DNA of 64,000 nucleotides from the NCBI GenBank assembly GCA_903838055.1, contig CAILWV010000077.1, positions 18,675 to 82,674 on the forward strand. The letters are read 5' to 3'. This DNA is from an uncultured Bacteroidota bacterium (GTDB lineage: Bacteria; Bacteroidota; Bacteroidia; Flavobacteriales; Flavobacteriaceae). Under the pieces are notes generated by a model. It saw only the letters and a program-made list of their open reading frames with translations, made no database searches and was not told where the DNA came from. Shown piece by piece: positions 9,621 to 17,886 of the stretch. Every line of letters starts with the position of its first letter. The stretch's first letter is position 1. Both the position numbers and the translations under genes were made by a program.

Positions 9621-9646
9621 TTTATTTTTTTATTTTTTATTAGTTA

Positions 9647-9823
9647 TTATACTCTTCCTTTTAATGCACTATACACCCATGCATTGGCTAAAAAACCAAC
9701 TCCTACAGCAACAAATCCCCACCCTGCAACATCTGCATATTTATAAACACCTAGTCCAATCAATATTAATCCCATGATTGACATTATTAATGTAGCCCAA
9801 CCTAGAACTGTATTTTTATTCAT
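9647..9823 (-). CDS. Small membrane protein (CAL67264-like family)
   Basis: This is a 58-residue protein of two hydrophobic helices (LGWATLIMSIMGLILIGLGV and the VAGWGFVAVGVGFLANAWVY region) ending in LKGRV. It resembles the short CAL67264 family membrane proteins often encoded beside ABC-F genes in flavobacteria. I chose ATG 9823 (MNKNT); ATG 9829 (MGMNKNT) and a longer frame to 9859 are alternatives. Function is unknown. Confidence 0.7.
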   Translation of the reverse strand: MNKNTVLGWATLIMSIMGLILIGLGVYKYADVAGWGFVAVGVGFLANAWVYSALKGRV

Positions 9824-9889
9824 TCCCATGATACTATTTTTAAAATTTGAGGTGTACAAATATCGTTAATTTTAATTTCGATATAAAAT

Positions 9890-10894
9890 TTAACTAAATA
9901 TTTTAACTAACATTTCTTTTAATAAATCATGGTTTGGTAAGGAATTAGCACCTACACCTTTACTTTTAACATCAATTTCCCTTAAAGTTGCTATAATACT
10001 GCTTACCTTTTTCATAGGATAATTACGAAGAGCTAAATCATAATCTTTCATAAAAAATGGATTAACTCCCAATATTGGAGCAACAGTTTTTGGATTTTTA
10101 TCCTTTAAACCATGATATTTAAGTAGTTTAACAAAAAATCCAAATACCAAACTAACAGTAAGCACCATTGGATTGTCTTTAGGATTTTCTGCAAAATACT
10201 GTACAATTTGGTAGGCCTTTAGTTGATTTTTAGAACCTATTGCATTTTGTAATTCAAACACATTAAAATCCTTACTAAATCCAATATTATATTCAATATC
10301 ATTAGCTGTAATTGTATGCCCTTTTGGTAGAATTATTTTAAGTTTGTCTAATTCATTACTAATCCGACTTAAGTCATTTCCTAAAAACTCCACCAACATA
10401 GCATTTGCTTTCGGTTCAATAGAATAGCCACGACTTTGTAGCAATTTATTGATCCATGCTCCAACTTGATTGTCGTACATTTTTTTACTTTCAAACAAAA
10501 CTCCATGTTTAGCAATTAGTTTAAATAATTTCTTGCGCTTGTCTAAAGTTTTATATTTATAAGCAAAAACCAAAACTGTAGTTGGTTGGGGGTTTTCTGC
10601 ATAGGCTTCTAGTTTATCTATAGTACGTAATAGTTCTTGTGCTTCTCTCACTACAACAACCTGGCGTTCAGCCATCATTGGGTATCTCTTTGCATTTGAA
10701 ATTACATCTTCAATATCTACATCACGACCATAGATAATAGTTTGATTAAACCCCTTTTCATCTTCAGTCAATATAGTATTCTCAATGTATTCCGTTAATT
10801 TATCAATATAATAAGGCTCTTCACCCATTAAAAAATAAATTGGTTTTATATTTCCTGCCTTTAAGTCGTTAATAATTTTTATTACTTCATCCAT
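9890..10894 (-). CDS. holA: DNA polymerase III subunit delta
   Basis: The product has 334 residues and the HolA layout: an N-terminal AAA+-like domain (IYFLMGEEPYYIDKLTEYI, RQVVVVREAQEL), a central lid region and a C-terminal collar domain. Delta opens the beta sliding clamp within the clamp loader during replication. As is usual for delta, a canonical Walker A is missing. The gene is divergent from the HsdR_N-domain gene, a neighbourhood common in flavobacteria. Confidence 0.93.
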   Translation of the reverse strand: MDEVIKIINDLKAGNIKPIYFLMGEEPYYIDKLTEYIENTILTEDEKGFNQTIIYGRDVDIEDVISNAKRYPMMAERQVVVVREAQELLRTIDKLEAYAENPQPTTVLVFAYKYKTLDKRKKLFKLIAKHGVLFESKKMYDNQVGAWINKLLQSRGYSIEPKANAMLVEFLGNDLSRISNELDKLKIILPKGHTITANDIEYNIGFSKDFNVFELQNAIGSKNQLKAYQIVQYFAENPKDNPMVLTVSLVFGFFVKLLKYHGLKDKNPKTVAPILGVNPFFMKDYDLALRNYPMKKVSSIIATLREIDVKSKGVGANSLPNHDLLKEMLVKIFS

Positions 10895-10955
10895 TGTATA
10901 GCAATTCTTTACTCTTTATTATTTTCTCAATTAACTAAAAGTCTTACTTTTGCTT

Positions 10956-11408
10956 ATGCAAAAACTTAATTTTCCGACTTATTCCTTTCGCTTCAAAAAT
11001 AGTGAAAATAAAATTGCTATCTTCGATGAAATTAGGAAAAAATTTATTCTTCTTACTCCCGAGGAATGGGTACGTCAGCACATCATTCAGTTTTTATTAC
11101 ATGAAAAAAAATATCCTAAATCTTATATAAACGTCGAAAAATTAATTAAAATTAACGATACAAATAAACGATACGATATTGTTGTATATCAGCCAAATGG
11201 AGAATTATTTTTATTAATAGAATGCAAAGCTCCCCAAGTAAAAATAACACAAGAAACTTTTGACCAAATTGCTCGATACAATTTGGTATTAAATGCAAAA
11301 TACTTAATGGTTAGTAATGGACTAAATCATTACTTTTGCCAAATGGACTTTGAAAAAGAAAAATATATCTTTCTTGATAGTTTGCCAAGTTATATAGAAG
11401 TAAAATAA
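10956..11408 (+). CDS. Stand-alone type I restriction HsdR N-terminal-domain protein
   Basis: This 150-residue protein corresponds to only the N-terminal nuclease-like domain of HsdR. It has the PD-(D/E)XK pattern, with D in KRYDIVVYQ and ECK in LLIECKAPQ, followed by a conserved QIARYN helix. No helicase domain, HsdM or HsdS is nearby. Conserved orphans of this type sit beside holA in many flavobacteria, suggesting a housekeeping DNA-binding or nuclease role instead of restriction, but the function is unknown. ATG 10956 was chosen over an in-frame TTG at 10950. It is followed 3 bp later by the glycosyltransferase gene. Confidence 0.85.
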   Translation: MQKLNFPTYSFRFKNSENKIAIFDEIRKKFILLTPEEWVRQHIIQFLLHEKKYPKSYINVEKLIKINDTNKRYDIVVYQPNGELFLLIECKAPQVKITQETFDQIARYNLVLNAKYLMVSNGLNHYFCQMDFEKEKYIFLDSLPSYIEVK

Positions 11409-11411
11409 AAA

Positions 11412-12422
11412 ATGAATAAAAAAATTGCAGTAGTAATATTAAATTGGAATGGTGCAAAATTGCTTGAGCAGTTTTTACCTTCAGTGATTGCTTATTCAGA
11501 AGAAGCCACAATTTATGTTGCTGATAATGCTTCAACCGACAATTCAATACTATTAATAGAAGATCAATTTCCATCGGTTAAAATTATTAGAAATAATGCT
11601 AATTATGGTTTTGCAAATGGCTATAATATTGCCCTTCAAAATATTGAAGAACCCTATTATGCATTAGTAAACTCGGATATTGAAGTTACCAAAAATTGGC
11701 TGACTCCGATTATTACACTTTTTGAGAAGGAAGAAAATACAGGGATTATCCAACCTAAAATACTGGATTATAAAAATAAAGAATTATTTGAATATGCTGG
11801 AGCTGCTGGTGGTTTTATTGATAAATATGGCTACCCATTTTGCCGAGGTAGAATATTTGAAACCCTTGAAAAGGACAACCAACAATACGATGACGAAAAA
11901 GAAATTTTTTGGGCAAGTGGTGCTTGTTTCTTTATCCGAAAAGAAATTTATAGAAAACTAAATGGCTTTGATGCAGATTTTTTTGCACACCAAGAAGAAA
12001 TAGATTTGTGTTGGCGTGCTTTTAATCTAGGATATATTTCAAAATATATAGGCGAATCAGTAGTTTATCATGTTGGTGGAGCAACACTTAATCAAGGGAA
12101 CCCAAAGAAAACTTTTTTGAATTTTAGAAATTCTTTGCTTATGCTAGTTAAGAATTTACCAAAAAGAAAACTATTTCCAATTATTTTTATTCGATTAGTT
12201 TTAGATGGAATTGCGGGAATTCAATTTATTTTTAAAGGAAAATTCTCACATTGTTTCGCAATACTTAAAGCACATTTTTATTTTTACCATTTGATTATCA
12301 TCAATTTAAAGAAAAGAGATAAAACTCAAAGAGAGGATTATTTTCAAACCAAAAGTATCGTTTATGATTATTTTATTAAGAAAAAGGAATACTTTCAAGA
12401 TAAACTTAACAATACTTTATAA
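11412..12422 (+). CDS. Glycosyltransferase family 2 protein
   Basis: This 336-residue GT-A glycosyltransferase begins KIAVVILNWNGAKLLEQFL, has the nucleotide-sugar motif DNASTDNS, a DXD-like NSDIE, the acceptor-site region WASGACFFIRK and the ED-like HQEEIDLCWRA. It resembles rhamnosyltransferase/WcaA-type enzymes and probably adds a sugar to a cell-surface polysaccharide. The C-terminal region has a hydrophobic membrane-associating segment. It sits 3 bp after the HsdR_N gene, so the pair is probably one transcript. Confidence 0.9.
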   Translation: MNKKIAVVILNWNGAKLLEQFLPSVIAYSEEATIYVADNASTDNSILLIEDQFPSVKIIRNNANYGFANGYNIALQNIEEPYYALVNSDIEVTKNWLTPIITLFEKEENTGIIQPKILDYKNKELFEYAGAAGGFIDKYGYPFCRGRIFETLEKDNQQYDDEKEIFWASGACFFIRKEIYRKLNGFDADFFAHQEEIDLCWRAFNLGYISKYIGESVVYHVGGATLNQGNPKKTFLNFRNSLLMLVKNLPKRKLFPIIFIRLVLDGIAGIQFIFKGKFSHCFAILKAHFYFYHLIIINLKKRDKTQREDYFQTKSIVYDYFIKKKEYFQDKLNNTL

Positions 12423-12452
12423 AATTTATCCGTTATTACAAACAAGAAATTG

Positions 12453-12460
12453 TAATTTTG
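12453..12460 (+). promoter_or_regulatory. Predicted -7 element upstream of the OmpA-like lipoprotein gene
   Basis: TAATTTTG fits TAnnTTTG and ends 22 bp before the ATG at 12483. A -33 TTTG at the ideal distance is not obvious. Confidence 0.45.
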
Positions 12461-12482
12461 CAACAATAAAATAAACACTATT

Positions 12483-13313
12483 ATGAGAAAAGTATTTTTT
12501 ATGTTTACCCTAGCAGCTCTAAGTTTAACTTCTTGTGGTGCAAAAAAGAAAATAGCCGAATTAGAAAAACAAAATAAAGAGTGTCAAGATTTATTGAACT
12601 CTACAACCGTAAAATTAAATTTATGTCTTAGCGAAAAAGAATCGTTAAGCCAACAAAACGATTATTTAAAGAAAAATAATTCAGATTTAATTAGTAATGT
12701 TGGCAACATGACAACATTAACAAAACAAGGCGCTCAAAATATTGAAAAAGCTTTGGAAACCATTAAAGAAAAGGATTTAAAAATTACTCGAATGCAAGAT
12801 GCTTTGACTAAAAAAGATAGCGTTACACTTGCTTTAGTAACTAGCCTTAAGAGTTCCGTAGGTATTTCAGATCCAGACATTAATGTGAATGTTGAAAAAG
12901 GGGTAGTTTTTATTTCTATAGCGGATAAACTACTTTTCAAAAGCGGAAGTTATGTTGTAAGCGATAAAGCAAAAGAAGTATTAGGAAAAGTTGCTAAAGT
13001 AATTAATGACAAGCCAACTTTTGAATGCATGGTTGAAGGCCACACTGACAACATTCCATTTACAGGAAATGCAATATTAATTGACAATTGGGATTTAAGC
13101 GTGAAACGTTCTACTGCTATTGTGCGAGTTTTAACTAAGGACTTAGGTGTTAAACCTTCTCAATTAATAGCTGCAGGTCGTGGAGAATTTATTCCATTAG
13201 TAGAAAATAATACTGCCGAAAATCGTGCTGCAAACAGACGAACTAGAATTGTTATTCTTCCTAAAATTGATGAATTCTACGATATGATTGAAAAAGAAAT
13301 GAAGAAACAATAA
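12483..13313 (+). CDS. OmpA-family outer-membrane lipoprotein
   Basis: This 276-residue lipoprotein has a signal peptide and a lipobox ending at C18 (LSLTSC). A long coiled-coil region follows (about residues 22-100, heptad-like with many K/E/L/N). The C-terminal OmpA peptidoglycan-binding domain (about 130-265) contains the VEGHTDNIPF motif and RGEFIPLVENNTAENRAANRRTRI. It probably tethers the outer membrane to peptidoglycan. Flavobacteria carry several paralogues of this architecture. Confidence 0.92.
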   Translation: MRKVFFMFTLAALSLTSCGAKKKIAELEKQNKECQDLLNSTTVKLNLCLSEKESLSQQNDYLKKNNSDLISNVGNMTTLTKQGAQNIEKALETIKEKDLKITRMQDALTKKDSVTLALVTSLKSSVGISDPDINVNVEKGVVFISIADKLLFKSGSYVVSDKAKEVLGKVAKVINDKPTFECMVEGHTDNIPFTGNAILIDNWDLSVKRSTAIVRVLTKDLGVKPSQLIAAGRGEFIPLVENNTAENRAANRRTRIVILPKIDEFYDMIEKEMKKQ

Positions 13314-13344
13314 GTTTTAGATGGTTCAAATAATTAATTTATAT

Positions 13345-14388
13345 TTATTTAGAACAAAAAACTAACTTTATTATTTTGTCTTTTCCTGCAGCAATTGCGG
13401 TATTATTATCAATAAATCGTATTGTATACAAAGTTCTATCCGTACTCAATTGTATCCATGCTTTTCCATTGTTTTTAGAATAATAAATACCGCTAGTTCC
13501 AACAGAAACTAATTGTTTTCCTTTACTTTTTGGTACATATTGTATGCAAGATGCATATCCAAACGATTGATTTTCAGCTACCAATTTCCAAGTAATTCCA
13601 CCATCAATACTTAAAGCTTTGTTGCCAAAATTTTGTTGGGGCTTTTCGTAATTTCCACCTGCGATAAATCCAATCTCTTTGTTATAAAAATCAGACGTGA
13701 ATATTCCTGTCATAGACTCACCCTGTACAATTGGAGTATTGAAAACTTTCCAATTATTTCCTTTATCAGGAGAATAAAAAACTCTAGCTTTCTTGCCACC
13801 TGTAACAATCCAAGTAGAATTATCTTTTATCACGATGTTAGTATTGCTTGCTGCGAAAGCGGCTTCACCATTAAATATTTGAGGTAAATTATCACACGTA
13901 ACTTTAGTCCAAGTGAAACCTGAATCTCGTGTAATCAAAATTCTTAAACAACCTTCTATAGGATCACCAATAGCAATACCTTCTTGGTCGTTCCAAAACT
14001 GCATGCTATCATAAAATATTTTAGAATTGTGTTCTTCATAGACCTGATCCATAATTTTTAAATCTTTAGAAAATTTATAGATAAATGCAGGAGTTCCAAC
14101 GTTTAAAACATAAATGAAATTTTTAGTTTGAGCTATACTTCTGAATTCAAACTTTAATGTATCCTTATTAATAAGGAGTTCTTTTTTACTAAAATCCTTT
14201 AAATTAATATAACCTACTCTATTTTTATCGGCAGCGTACCAAACAGTATCTTGAGCCACTGTTATGGCTCGAATACTAATTTTATCGATTAAAAGAGAAT
14301 CGATTTTAACCGAATTAAAATCTGCATGAGAGGATTTACAGGAAATAAAAAAAATAGAAAGTAGAAGTAATAATAGTAGATTTTTCAT
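13345..14388 (-). CDS. Lipoprotein with Ycf48/BNR-like beta-propeller repeats
   Basis: This 347-residue protein has a signal peptide with lipobox FFISCKSS, followed by repeated photosystem-assembly/Ycf48-like or sialidase-type (BNR) units such as TRDSGFTWTKV, SPDKGNNWKVF, SIDGGITWKLV and SKNNGKAWIQLS. Such proteins are often annotated 'oxidoreductase' in flavobacteria without enzymatic evidence. The fold is likely a beta-propeller at the cell envelope. No catalytic residues are recognisable and the partner is unknown. Confidence 0.8.
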   Translation of the reverse strand: MKNLLLLLLLSIFFISCKSSHADFNSVKIDSLLIDKISIRAITVAQDTVWYAADKNRVGYINLKDFSKKELLINKDTLKFEFRSIAQTKNFIYVLNVGTPAFIYKFSKDLKIMDQVYEEHNSKIFYDSMQFWNDQEGIAIGDPIEGCLRILITRDSGFTWTKVTCDNLPQIFNGEAAFAASNTNIVIKDNSTWIVTGGKKARVFYSPDKGNNWKVFNTPIVQGESMTGIFTSDFYNKEIGFIAGGNYEKPQQNFGNKALSIDGGITWKLVAENQSFGYASCIQYVPKSKGKQLVSVGTSGIYYSKNNGKAWIQLSTDRTLYTIRFIDNNTAIAAGKDKIIKLVFCSK

Positions 14389-14513
14389 AATTAAAAGTAA
14401 ATAATCATGCTAAAATTAAGCTTTTTTTGTTAATGATTTGTGAAAACTTATTCTTGGCATAGATGTTGAATTAAAGGTTATATAACACTTTTATTAATCT
14501 AAAATTAAATGCT

Positions 14514-15593
14514 ATGAAAACAAAATTAATAATTTCGACTTTAATGTATTTTTTGTTTGTAAGCTCATTTGCACAAAACAAAACCATAGTTAACGCAACT
14601 AACTCCGAAATTAGTGACAATCTAGATTTAAGAGCTGTTGCTTCAATTTTTGGTGAATCTAAAGATTTAGCTGATTTTGAATTCCGCTTAAATGATCCAA
14701 AGGAACAAATTTCAAATTTAGATTTAAACAATGATAATCAAGTAGATTATTTAAGAGTCATTGAATCTATTGAAGGTAATGTGCATTTAATTGTCATTCA
14801 AGCAGTTTTAGGTCTCGATCAATTTCAAGATGTAGCAACTGTTGAAATCGAAAAAGACAGAAACAATAGAATGCAAGTTCAAGTAGTAGGAGATGTTTAT
14901 ATGTATGGAAGAAACTATATTTATGAACCCGTTTATGTTAGTGTTCCTATTATTTATAATTATTTTTGGGTTCCAAACTATCATGCTTATTATTCTGTTT
15001 GGAATTGGGGTTATTACCCAACCTATTATTATGGTTGGAATCCGTATCCAATTTTTAGATATAAACGACATATAGGAAATCATATTAATTTTAATTATCA
15101 ATATAACTATGTTAGAACTAGAAGATGCGAGATGGCCTACAACAATTATTATGGAAGAAGAAGCAATTATTATGAAAGAGAAAATCCGAATCGTTCCTTT
15201 GAAATTAGAAATTCTGGATATGGCAACCGTTATGATTTAGACCAAGTAAGACCAAAACGTGATCTTAATAACGAAGATAGTCCAAGAATTAATTCTGAAA
15301 CTGGAACTAGAGATTCTGAAAACCCAAGAAATACTTCTCCAAGGACTTCAGAACCTAGAAACAACAACAATAGTTCACCTAGAAATTATTCAAATGAAAC
15401 GCCAAGAAATAACACAAATGAATCTCCAAAGAGCTCTAGTAATTCATCACCTAGAAATTCAGAACCAAGAAGTAATGGTAATTCCAATTCTTCACCAAGA
15501 AATAATGAAGGTGGTATAAGCGGAGGTACTCGAAATACTGGTGGTGGTAATACTGGAAGCGGAGGAAGAAGCCAAGGCGGAGGAAGAAGATAA
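14514..15593 (+). CDS. Exported protein with Tyr-rich middle and S/P/R/N repeat tail
   Basis: This 359-residue protein carries a signal peptide (IISTLMYFLFVSSFAQ). Residues about 25-125 form a folded-looking domain that includes an EF-hand-like SNLDLNNDNQVDYLRV. Residues about 130-230 are very rich in Tyr, Trp, Asn and Pro (YYPTYYYGWNPYPIF). From about 255 onward is low complexity built from repeated SPRN, EPRN and TPRN units, ending in a Gly/Arg-rich tail. I do not recognise a named family; related proteins appear to be common in flavobacteria. Export to periplasm or surface is likely. Function is unknown. Confidence 0.8.
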   Translation: MKTKLIISTLMYFLFVSSFAQNKTIVNATNSEISDNLDLRAVASIFGESKDLADFEFRLNDPKEQISNLDLNNDNQVDYLRVIESIEGNVHLIVIQAVLGLDQFQDVATVEIEKDRNNRMQVQVVGDVYMYGRNYIYEPVYVSVPIIYNYFWVPNYHAYYSVWNWGYYPTYYYGWNPYPIFRYKRHIGNHINFNYQYNYVRTRRCEMAYNNYYGRRSNYYERENPNRSFEIRNSGYGNRYDLDQVRPKRDLNNEDSPRINSETGTRDSENPRNTSPRTSEPRNNNNSSPRNYSNETPRNNTNESPKSSSNSSPRNSEPRSNGNSNSSPRNNEGGISGGTRNTGGGNTGSGGRSQGGGRR

Positions 15594-15610
15594 TTTAATT
15601 AAAATACTAT

Positions 15611-15642
15611 AAAGCACTAATGAAAATTGGTGCTTTTTTTTT
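15611..15642 (+). terminator. Rho-independent terminator after the SPRN protein gene
   Basis: An inverted repeat (AAAGCACTAAT and ATTGGTGCTTT, one G-T pair) with a GAAA loop is followed by a run of T residues. Confidence 0.85.
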
Positions 15643-15735
15643 GGATTTTATAATTTTATTTTCAATTTATAAAAAATTATATACTATTACTAAGATATTT
15701 TTTTCACAAAATGAGTTTCAAATATCTAAAAGTAA

Positions 15736-15743
15736 TACATTTG
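15736..15743 (+). promoter_or_regulatory. Predicted -7 element of the kup promoter
   Basis: TACATTTG matches TAnnTTTG and ends 20 bp before the kup ATG at 15764. The -33 region (TTTC) is a weak match. Confidence 0.5.
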
Positions 15744-15763
15744 CAGTCTTTTAATAAAATATT

Positions 15764-17749
15764 ATGAGTTCGCATAGTCATCAAGATCTTCACAGCAAGC
15801 TTTCGGCAGCAGGTTTATTAATAACATTAGGAATTATTTATGGAGATATTGGAACTTCTCCCTTATATGTAATGAATTCCATAATTGGAAATAGTGTAAT
15901 TTCTAAAGATTTAATTTTAGGCGGATTGTCTTGTATCTTTTGGACTTTAACATTACAAACTACCTTAAAATATGTAATCATCACTTTAAGTGCTGATAAC
16001 CATGGCGAAGGTGGGATTTTTGCACTTTATGCTCTTGTAAAAAGAACAAAAATTCAATGGCTTATAGTTCCTGCAATTATTGGAGGAAGTGCGTTACTTG
16101 CCGATGGAATAATCACCCCTCCCATCTCTGTTTCTTCCGCTGTAGAAGGACTAAGAATCTTCAAGCCAGATATTCCTACAGTTCCTATTGTAATTGCTAT
16201 TCTGTTTATTTTATTCACAATTCAGCAATTTGGAACAAAACTAGTGGGGAAATTCTTTGCACCAATGATGCTAATTTGGTTTTCCATGTTAGCGATTTTA
16301 GGAATTATACAAATTGGTACAAATGTTGAAGTATTTAAAGCATTAAACCCATATTATGCCTACCATTTACTAACTAGCGATGTTAGTAATCAAGGTTTTT
16401 TCATATTAGGAGCTGTCTTTTTATGTACAACTGGTGCTGAAGCTTTGTATTCGGATATGGGACATTGTGGAAGAAAAAACATCCGTATTAGTTGGGCATT
16501 CGTAAAAACTACTTTGGTATTAAATTATTTCGGACAAGGTGCCTATTTATTATTAAATTCTGGAAAAAAATTATCAGAACTTGGTGCTAATAATACGAAT
16601 CCGTTCTACTTAATTATGGCAGAATGGTTTAAACCTGTTGGAATTGTCGTGGCAACCCTTGCTGCAGTAATTGCCTCTCAAGCATTAATTAGTGGTTCAT
16701 TTACTTTGATAAACGAAGCCATGCGATTGAATTTTTGGCCTAAAGTGAAAATAAAATTCCCAACTGATGTAAAGGGACAGCTTTATATTCCGTCTATAAA
16801 TTGGTTGTTGTTTTTTGGTTGTGTTGGAATTGTTTGGCATTTTCAAGAATCGAGCAATATGGAGCATGCATATGGTTTAGCAATCATATTATGTATGATA
16901 ATGACAACTATTTTACTTAATTTTTATTTGATAATGAAAAGAGTTAAATGGTACTTTATTGCACCTTTAATTTTACTTTATTTAGTAATTGAATTTAGTT
17001 TTTTAGCTGCCAATATTACTAAATTTATGGATGGTGGTTATGTAACTTTGTTTATTGCTACCTTATTAATTGCAATAATGTCAACTTGGTATTTGGCTAA
17101 GAAAATTAGTAAGAATTATACTAAAATGGTTAAAATTGATTCTTATAAAAAAGTATTGGCTGAGTTAAGCCTAGACTTATCAATTCCAAAATATGCTACA
17201 CATTTAGTGTACATGACAAATTCTAATAGAGTGGATGAAATTGAAGAGAAAGTAATGTATTCTATTCTTCAAAAAAGACCTAAAAGAGCCGATTTATACT
17301 GGTTTGTTCATGTAAACATATTAAGTGAGCCTTATAAAAAAGAATATAAAGTTAGCGAAGTAATAAAAGACGATTTATACCGTATAGATTTTTATTTAGG
17401 ATTTAGAGAACCAACAAAAATCAACCTAATGTTCAAAGAGGTATTGAAGGACATGGTAAATAAAGGAGAAGTTGATATAACAAGCAGATATGAATCTTTA
17501 AATAAAAACAATATTTTAGGTGATTTCAAATTTGTTCTATCCGAAAAATTTCTTTCCAACGATAGTGATTTGACTTTCTTTGAAAACATTGTTATGAATG
17601 CTTATTTCTTTATGAAAAAATTCAGTTTATCTGAAGAAAAAGGTTTTGGTCTGGACAGTAGCTCCGTTAAAGTAGAACAATTTCCAATGGTTTTACACCC
17701 ACCTGAAATTATTGATATGAGACGATTAGACTCTCACCCTACTCATTAA
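15764..17749 (+). CDS. kup: Kup-family potassium transporter
   Basis: This full-length 661-residue Kup K+/H+ symporter has the [15 protein letters not shown] signature near residue 25 and about twelve hydrophobic helices to about residue 445. It ends in a cytoplasmic C-terminal domain typical of the family. Other conserved stretches are ADNHGEGGIFALYAL, GGSALLADGIITPPISV and GAEALYSDMGHCG. It mediates K+ uptake across the inner membrane. It is flanked by terminators on both sides and so is monocistronic. A second kup starts at 156 and runs out of the window. Confidence 0.96.
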   Translation: MSSHSHQDLHSKLSAAGLLITLGIIYGDIGTSPLYVMNSIIGNSVISKDLILGGLSCIFWTLTLQTTLKYVIITLSADNHGEGGIFALYALVKRTKIQWLIVPAIIGGSALLADGIITPPISVSSAVEGLRIFKPDIPTVPIVIAILFILFTIQQFGTKLVGKFFAPMMLIWFSMLAILGIIQIGTNVEVFKALNPYYAYHLLTSDVSNQGFFILGAVFLCTTGAEALYSDMGHCGRKNIRISWAFVKTTLVLNYFGQGAYLLLNSGKKLSELGANNTNPFYLIMAEWFKPVGIVVATLAAVIASQALISGSFTLINEAMRLNFWPKVKIKFPTDVKGQLYIPSINWLLFFGCVGIVWHFQESSNMEHAYGLAIILCMIMTTILLNFYLIMKRVKWYFIAPLILLYLVIEFSFLAANITKFMDGGYVTLFIATLLIAIMSTWYLAKKISKNYTKMVKIDSYKKVLAELSLDLSIPKYATHLVYMTNSNRVDEIEEKVMYSILQKRPKRADLYWFVHVNILSEPYKKEYKVSEVIKDDLYRIDFYLGFREPTKINLMFKEVLKDMVNKGEVDITSRYESLNKNNILGDFKFVLSEKFLSNDSDLTFFENIVMNAYFFMKKFSLSEEKGFGLDSSSVKVEQFPMVLHPPEIIDMRRLDSHPTH

Positions 17750-17769
17750 ATAAAATTAGAAATATTATA

Positions 17770-17809
17770 AGTATTCTTAATTCTAAAGGTTTTAAGAATA
17801 CTTTTTTTG
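17770..17809 (+). terminator. Rho-independent terminator after kup
   Basis: A 12-bp perfect stem (AAGTATTCTTAA with TTAAGAATACTT) and an 11-base loop are followed by a T run. Confidence 0.85.
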
Positions 17810-17826
17810 TTTCTATAAAAAAGCAA

Positions 17827-17834
17827 TACATTTG
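17827..17834 (+). promoter_or_regulatory. Predicted -7 element upstream of the RsmB-type methyltransferase
   Basis: TACATTTG fits TAnnTTTG; a TTTG lies 16 bp upstream (17807-17810), a little closer than the usual 19 bp. The ATG at 17887 is about 50 bp downstream. Confidence 0.45.
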
Positions 17835-17886
17835 CGAGCTTACCCTTGGACAAAGTCCTAAAGAATGAAGTTATTTTTTTTACATT

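Noticed and set aside
10945..10952. TACTTTTG as promoter of the HsdR_N gene
   Set aside because: It matches TAnnTTTG but is only 3 bp before the ATG, which would put the transcript start inside the coding region.
10956..11408. Active type I restriction system
   Set aside because: Only the N-terminal domain of HsdR is encoded; hsdM and hsdS are absent from the window.
14808..15101. Leftward 97-codon frame rich in Ile/Asn
   Set aside because: It is the reverse of the Tyr/Asn-rich part of the exported protein gene and has no protein-like features.
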